Assembly (NCBI GenBank): GCA_002369495.1
Contig: DFFD01000084.1
Location: forward strand, 1 to 16,808
Source of the DNA: Lachnospiraceae bacterium UBA3785
GTDB taxonomy: Bacteria > Bacillota > Clostridia > Lachnospirales > Lachnospiraceae
Direction: 5' to 3'
DNA: 16,808 nt
Shown piece after piece: positions 14,157 to 16,808 of the stretch; within the stretch, counting starts at the first letter, position 1; each line of letters opens with the position of its first letter. Below the pieces are notes generated by a model. The model made no database searches. It saw only the letters and a program-made list of their open reading frames with translations, and was not told where the DNA came from. The translations under genes and the position numbers were made by a program.

Positions 14157-14960
14157 CTATCGGTCCAGTTCCTCGTGGGCGGCCCTGACGGTCTCCGCCA
14201 CCAGCGCATCGCCGACACACCCCTCCGCGGCTTCCTTCTTGAGCAGCATCAGGTACTCGATATTGCCTTCAGGTCCCTTGATCGGGGAAAATGAAAGGCC
14301 CGCTGCCGCAAACCCGATCGTCTCCGCGTAATCCCGGACCTTCCGGATCACTTCCTCATGGACATTTTTGTCGCGGACGACCCCGTGCTTGCCGACTTTT
14401 TCGCGCCCCGCCTCAAACTGCGGCTTGATGAGACACACGACGGAGCCTGACTCCGTTAAGAGCTCCCTAACCGGAAGCAGAACCTTGGTGAGGGAGATAA
14501 AGCTCACGTCGATGCTCGCGAAATCCGCCGCCGTCCCGATATCCTCCGGCACGACATAGCGGATATTGGTCTTTTCCATGCAGGTGACGCGCGGGTCGTT
14601 CCGGAGCTTCCAGTCGAGCTGGCCGCGGCCGACGTCGATCGACCAGACGTGGGAAGCGCCGTTCTGCAGCATGCAGTCGGTGAAGCCGCCGGTCGAGCTG
14701 CCGACGTCCAGGCATCTGAACCCTTCGAGCGTAAGTCCGAAGACATCGACGGCCTTCTCAAGCTTCAGCCCGCCGCGGCTCACGTAGCGGAGGGTCTGTC
14801 CGCGCAGCTCAATGTTTGCATTTTCCTCAAAGGAAGCCCCGGCCTTGTCCTCCCGGACGCCGTCCACATAGACGATGCCGGACATGATGACCGCCTTGGC
14901 TTTCTCGCGGGAGGAGGCCAGGCCCTTCTCCGCAAGAAGAACATCCAGTCTTTTCTTCAT
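14157..14960 (-). CDS. tlyA: TlyA-family rRNA 2'-O-methyltransferase (S4 plus FtsJ-like)
   Basis: TlyA-family proteins are S-adenosylmethionine-dependent 2'-O-ribose methyltransferases of ribosomal RNA, and in mycobacteria they affect capreomycin sensitivity. The 267-residue protein has an N-terminal S4 RNA-binding domain (about 1-60, RLDVLLAEKGLASSREKAK), then a Rossmann methyltransferase domain with LDVGSSTGGFTDCML as motif I. Candidate catalytic residues are the K in SRGGLKLEKA, the D in SIDVGRGQLDW, the K in LIKPQFEAG and the E in EGNIEYLML. It starts nine bases after the xseB stop, with AGGAAGGA as ribosome site. Related operons often have ispA and dxs at this junction; here they are absent. 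The rRNA target in this organism is not proven. Confidence 0.94.
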   Translation of the reverse strand: MKKRLDVLLAEKGLASSREKAKAVIMSGIVYVDGVREDKAGASFEENANIELRGQTLRYVSRGGLKLEKAVDVFGLTLEGFRCLDVGSSTGGFTDCMLQNGASHVWSIDVGRGQLDWKLRNDPRVTCMEKTNIRYVVPEDIGTAADFASIDVSFISLTKVLLPVRELLTESGSVVCLIKPQFEAGREKVGKHGVVRDKNVHEEVIRKVRDYAETIGFAAAGLSFSPIKGPEGNIEYLMLLKKEAAEGCVGDALVAETVRAAHEELDR

Positions 14961-14969
14961 CGTCCTTCC

Positions 14970-15185
14970 TCACTCGATCTCGCTCATCTCGCCGTTGTCC
15001 TCGATGAGCTGCATCTTCTTCTCGACCTCGTCAATCCTGCCCGACACGACCTTCACCAGCTTCATGCCCTCCTCGTAGATCCGGAAGGATTCCTCCAGCG
15101 AAATCGTATCGCTCTCGAGCTTTTTAACCATCTCATCGAGGGTCTCGAAGCTTTCCTCGATGGTCATTTCCTTCTTCTCATCCAT
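14970..15185 (-). CDS. xseB: Exodeoxyribonuclease VII small subunit
   Basis: XseB is the small subunit of exonuclease VII; several copies bind the XseA helices, and the complex degrades single-stranded DNA to oligonucleotides. The 71-residue, highly charged helical protein has the family pattern MTIEESFETLDEMVKKLES, then ISLEESFRIYEEGMKLVK. It overlaps the end of xseA by eight bases (ATGGATGA), and its GGGAGGTGA ribosome site lies inside xseA, so the subunits are translationally coupled. Length is normal for the family. Confidence 0.96.
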   Translation of the reverse strand: MDEKKEMTIEESFETLDEMVKKLESDTISLEESFRIYEEGMKLVKVVSGRIDEVEKKMQLIEDNGEMSEIE

Positions 15186-16449
15186 TTCCGATCACCTCCC
15201 TGGTCTCGGCGAGCACCTTGCCGTCACTGACAAAGATCGTCAGCAGATCGCCCGGCACCGTATCCTTAATGTGCGTAAACGCTTTTCCGTCTTTCGTCTC
15301 GACAAATGAAAACCCCTGCGACAGCCTGTCCATCGGATTGAGCCCTTTCATGCGCTCAATCATGCCGTGCAGTCTCAGCTTGTCCCGGTAGAGGACTCTG
15401 TTCATCCGCTCTTTCAGCAGCCGCCCGTCCTTCTCAGCTTCCGCTCTCGCGAGCAGGATCTTTCCGGCCAGGGCTTCGGACATACGGTCCTCCAGGTCTA
15501 TCAGGGTCTGCCGTTTCTCCCGGACTGCCGCGGCGGGTTTCTTCGCCTCCAGCTTCGCCTTCCTTAAGGAGAGCCGCATCCTCATCGTGTTTATTTTTGT
15601 CTCCGGGCCTTTTCGGAGACGTCTCTCACAGAGCGAGAGCTGCTCGCGGAAGGCTGCGTAGTCGAAAACCGCAAGCTCAGCTGCCGCCGAGGGCGTCGGC
15701 GCGCGCAGGTCGGCGACCAGGTCCGCGATCGTCGTGTCCGTCTCGTGCCCGACTGCGGAGATGACAGGCGTCTCGCAGTCGAAGATCGCCCTCGCGACGA
15801 TCTCCTCGTTGAACGCCCAGAGGTCCTCGATGGAACCGCCGCCGCGCCCGACGATGATCACGTCGACGCCGGCCTTATCCAGCACCTCGATGCCGCGGAC
15901 GATCGACTCCTTCGCTCCTTCCCCCTGCACAAGCGCGGGATAGAGGATCAGCTGTGTGTAGGGATTTCTGCGCCTCGTGATATTCTGGATATCCCGGATC
16001 GCAGCGCCGGTCAGGGCTGTCACGACGCCGACCCGCCTCGCGTACTTCGGGATCGGCTTCTTGTAGCGGGCGTCGAACATACCCATCTCCTCGAGCTCTT
16101 TCTTAAGGCGCGCATACCGCTCATAGAGCTCGCCGGCGCCTTCCCGGTAGATCTTCTTCGCGTAGAGCTGGTAGCGCCCGTCACGCTCGTAGACCTCGAT
16201 CGAACCGCCGACGATCACCTTGTCCCCGTCCGCCATCCTGAAATCAAGCCCCCGTCGGTTCCCGGCGAACATGATGCAGGTGATCGTTCCCTGGGCATCC
16301 TTCAGCGAAAAGAAAATATGCCCGGACGTATGATACTTGCAGTTCGACACCTCACCCCGCACATAAACAGACGAAAGAAGGATGTCCTGACTGAACATCC
16401 CTCTTATATAATGATTGATCTGCCCTACGGTGTAAACGCTGACTTTCAT
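15178..16449 (-). CDS. xseA: Exodeoxyribonuclease VII large subunit
   Basis: XseA is the catalytic subunit of exonuclease VII. The 423-residue protein has an N-terminal OB-fold (about 1-100, with VRGEVSNCKYHTSGHIFFSLKD) and the catalytic domain with VVTALTGAAIRDI, IIVGRGGGSIEDLWAFN and AVGHETDTTIADLVADLRAPTPSAAAEL, all family hallmarks. A charged helical region (about 270-380) that holds the small subunits follows, then a C-terminal segment with DRLSQGFSFV. The start overlaps the nusB stop as ATGA. No strong ribosome site lies directly upstream, so translation probably depends on coupling to nusB. The xseB start overlaps its end. Confidence 0.97.
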   Translation of the reverse strand: MKVSVYTVGQINHYIRGMFSQDILLSSVYVRGEVSNCKYHTSGHIFFSLKDAQGTITCIMFAGNRRGLDFRMADGDKVIVGGSIEVYERDGRYQLYAKKIYREGAGELYERYARLKKELEEMGMFDARYKKPIPKYARRVGVVTALTGAAIRDIQNITRRRNPYTQLILYPALVQGEGAKESIVRGIEVLDKAGVDVIIVGRGGGSIEDLWAFNEEIVARAIFDCETPVISAVGHETDTTIADLVADLRAPTPSAAAELAVFDYAAFREQLSLCERRLRKGPETKINTMRMRLSLRKAKLEAKKPAAAVREKRQTLIDLEDRMSEALAGKILLARAEAEKDGRLLKERMNRVLYRDKLRLHGMIERMKGLNPMDRLSQGFSFVETKDGKAFTHIKDTVPGDLLTIFVSDGKVLAETREVIGNG

Positions 16450-16808
16450 GCTTTCTTAGCGATCTCTCCCAGTATTCCGTTGATAAAGGAAGGAGACTCG
16501 TCGCCGCCGAACTGCTTGGCCAGTTCGACCGCCTCATTGATGGCGACTCCTTCCGGTATTTCCTCGTCGAATAACAGTTCATAGCAGGCGACGCGCAGGA
16601 TCGCGAGGTCGCAGCTGCCGAAACGGTCGGTCTTCCAGCCCCTGGCCGTGTCGTTCAGCATGCGGTCGATCTCCGGGATCCTGTCATGCACTTCCTCATA
16701 GCGCTGAAGGAGGTATTCGCGGTCCTCCTCCGTCAGTCCTTCTATGCCGTCAAGATAGAGCGAAAGCTGCTCCGGCATATCCCTCTCCAGCGTAAACGCA
16801 TAGATGAA
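16446..16808 (-). CDS. nusB: Transcription antitermination factor NusB, 5' end outside the window
   Basis: NusB binds boxA RNA together with S10 (NusE) and supports antitermination of rRNA operons. The visible 120 or so residues include LSLYLDGIEGLTEED, the DLAILRVACYELLFDEEIPEGVAINEAVELAKQFG region and INGILGEIAKKA at the end, all typical. An internal Met at 16778 could be taken for a start. However, the reading frame stays open to the window edge, and the upstream residues FIYAFTLERD fit the usual NusB N-terminal helix, so the gene continues beyond 16808. Its stop overlaps the xseA start. It is the first visible gene of the operon ending in recN. Confidence 0.94.
   Translation of the reverse strand, partial: FIYAFTLERDMPEQLSLYLDGIEGLTEEDREYLLQRYEEVHDRIPEIDRMLNDTARGWKTDRFGSCDLAILRVACYELLFDEEIPEGVAINEAVELAKQFGGDESPSFINGILGEIAKKA

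Noticed and set aside
14144..14218. Upstream 25-codon extension of NAD kinase
   Set aside because: It overlaps the end of tlyA, has no ribosome site and gives an Arg/Trp-rich extension, while the ATG at 14143 has GGAGGTG upstream.

Overview
The window is a gene-dense stretch of a low-GC-lineage (Firmicutes/Clostridia) chromosome with moderately high GC. The gene order nusB-xseA-xseB-tlyA-nadK-argR-recN, the recA-recX-rny block, strong AGGAGG ribosome sites, a Gram-positive GAAC-N4-GTTC LexA box and a GT5 glycogen synthase together suggest an anaerobic Clostridia member, possibly Lachnospiraceae; the family-level guess is inference. All sixteen genes lie on the minus strand, so transcription runs from high to low coordinates. 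I see no CRISPR array, insertion sequence, tRNA, rRNA or prophage.

Right part (16808 to 11162): a tightly packed operon, nusB (5' end outside the window), xseA, xseB, tlyA, nadK, argR, recN, with overlapping or nearly touching genes. It combines antitermination, exonuclease VII, ribosomal RNA methylation, NADP synthesis, arginine regulation and double-strand-break repair. The isoprenoid genes ispA and dxs, which often sit between xseB and tlyA in related genomes, are absent here.

Middle (11161 to 6194): glgA, with a promoter embedded in the end of recN, ends at a GC-rich terminator. recA follows, with its own promoter, a near-perfect LexA box over the transcription start and a TTG start codon. 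A terminator-like hairpin separates recA from recX. The promoter of rny (RNase Y) has its -35 box inside the last codons of recX, and rny ends at a strong terminator.

Left part (6086 to 1): a two-gene cassette, an MBOAT O-acyltransferase and an AlgX/AlgJ-like SGNH protein, probably acetylates a surface polysaccharide and ends in an unusually long compound hairpin. Next come a xerD-like tyrosine recombinase with a consensus promoter and a structured leader, then mnmA, a PHP-family phosphoesterase coupled to it by a TTGA overlap, and the start of gap (glyceraldehyde-3-phosphate dehydrogenase).

Most of the window is core housekeeping. I found no convincing new multi-gene system. The points most worth a second look are the XerD-like protein lacking the usual active-site lysine, the structured xerD leader, the AlgX-like protein lacking the usual DxH aspartate, and several promoters nested in the preceding gene.
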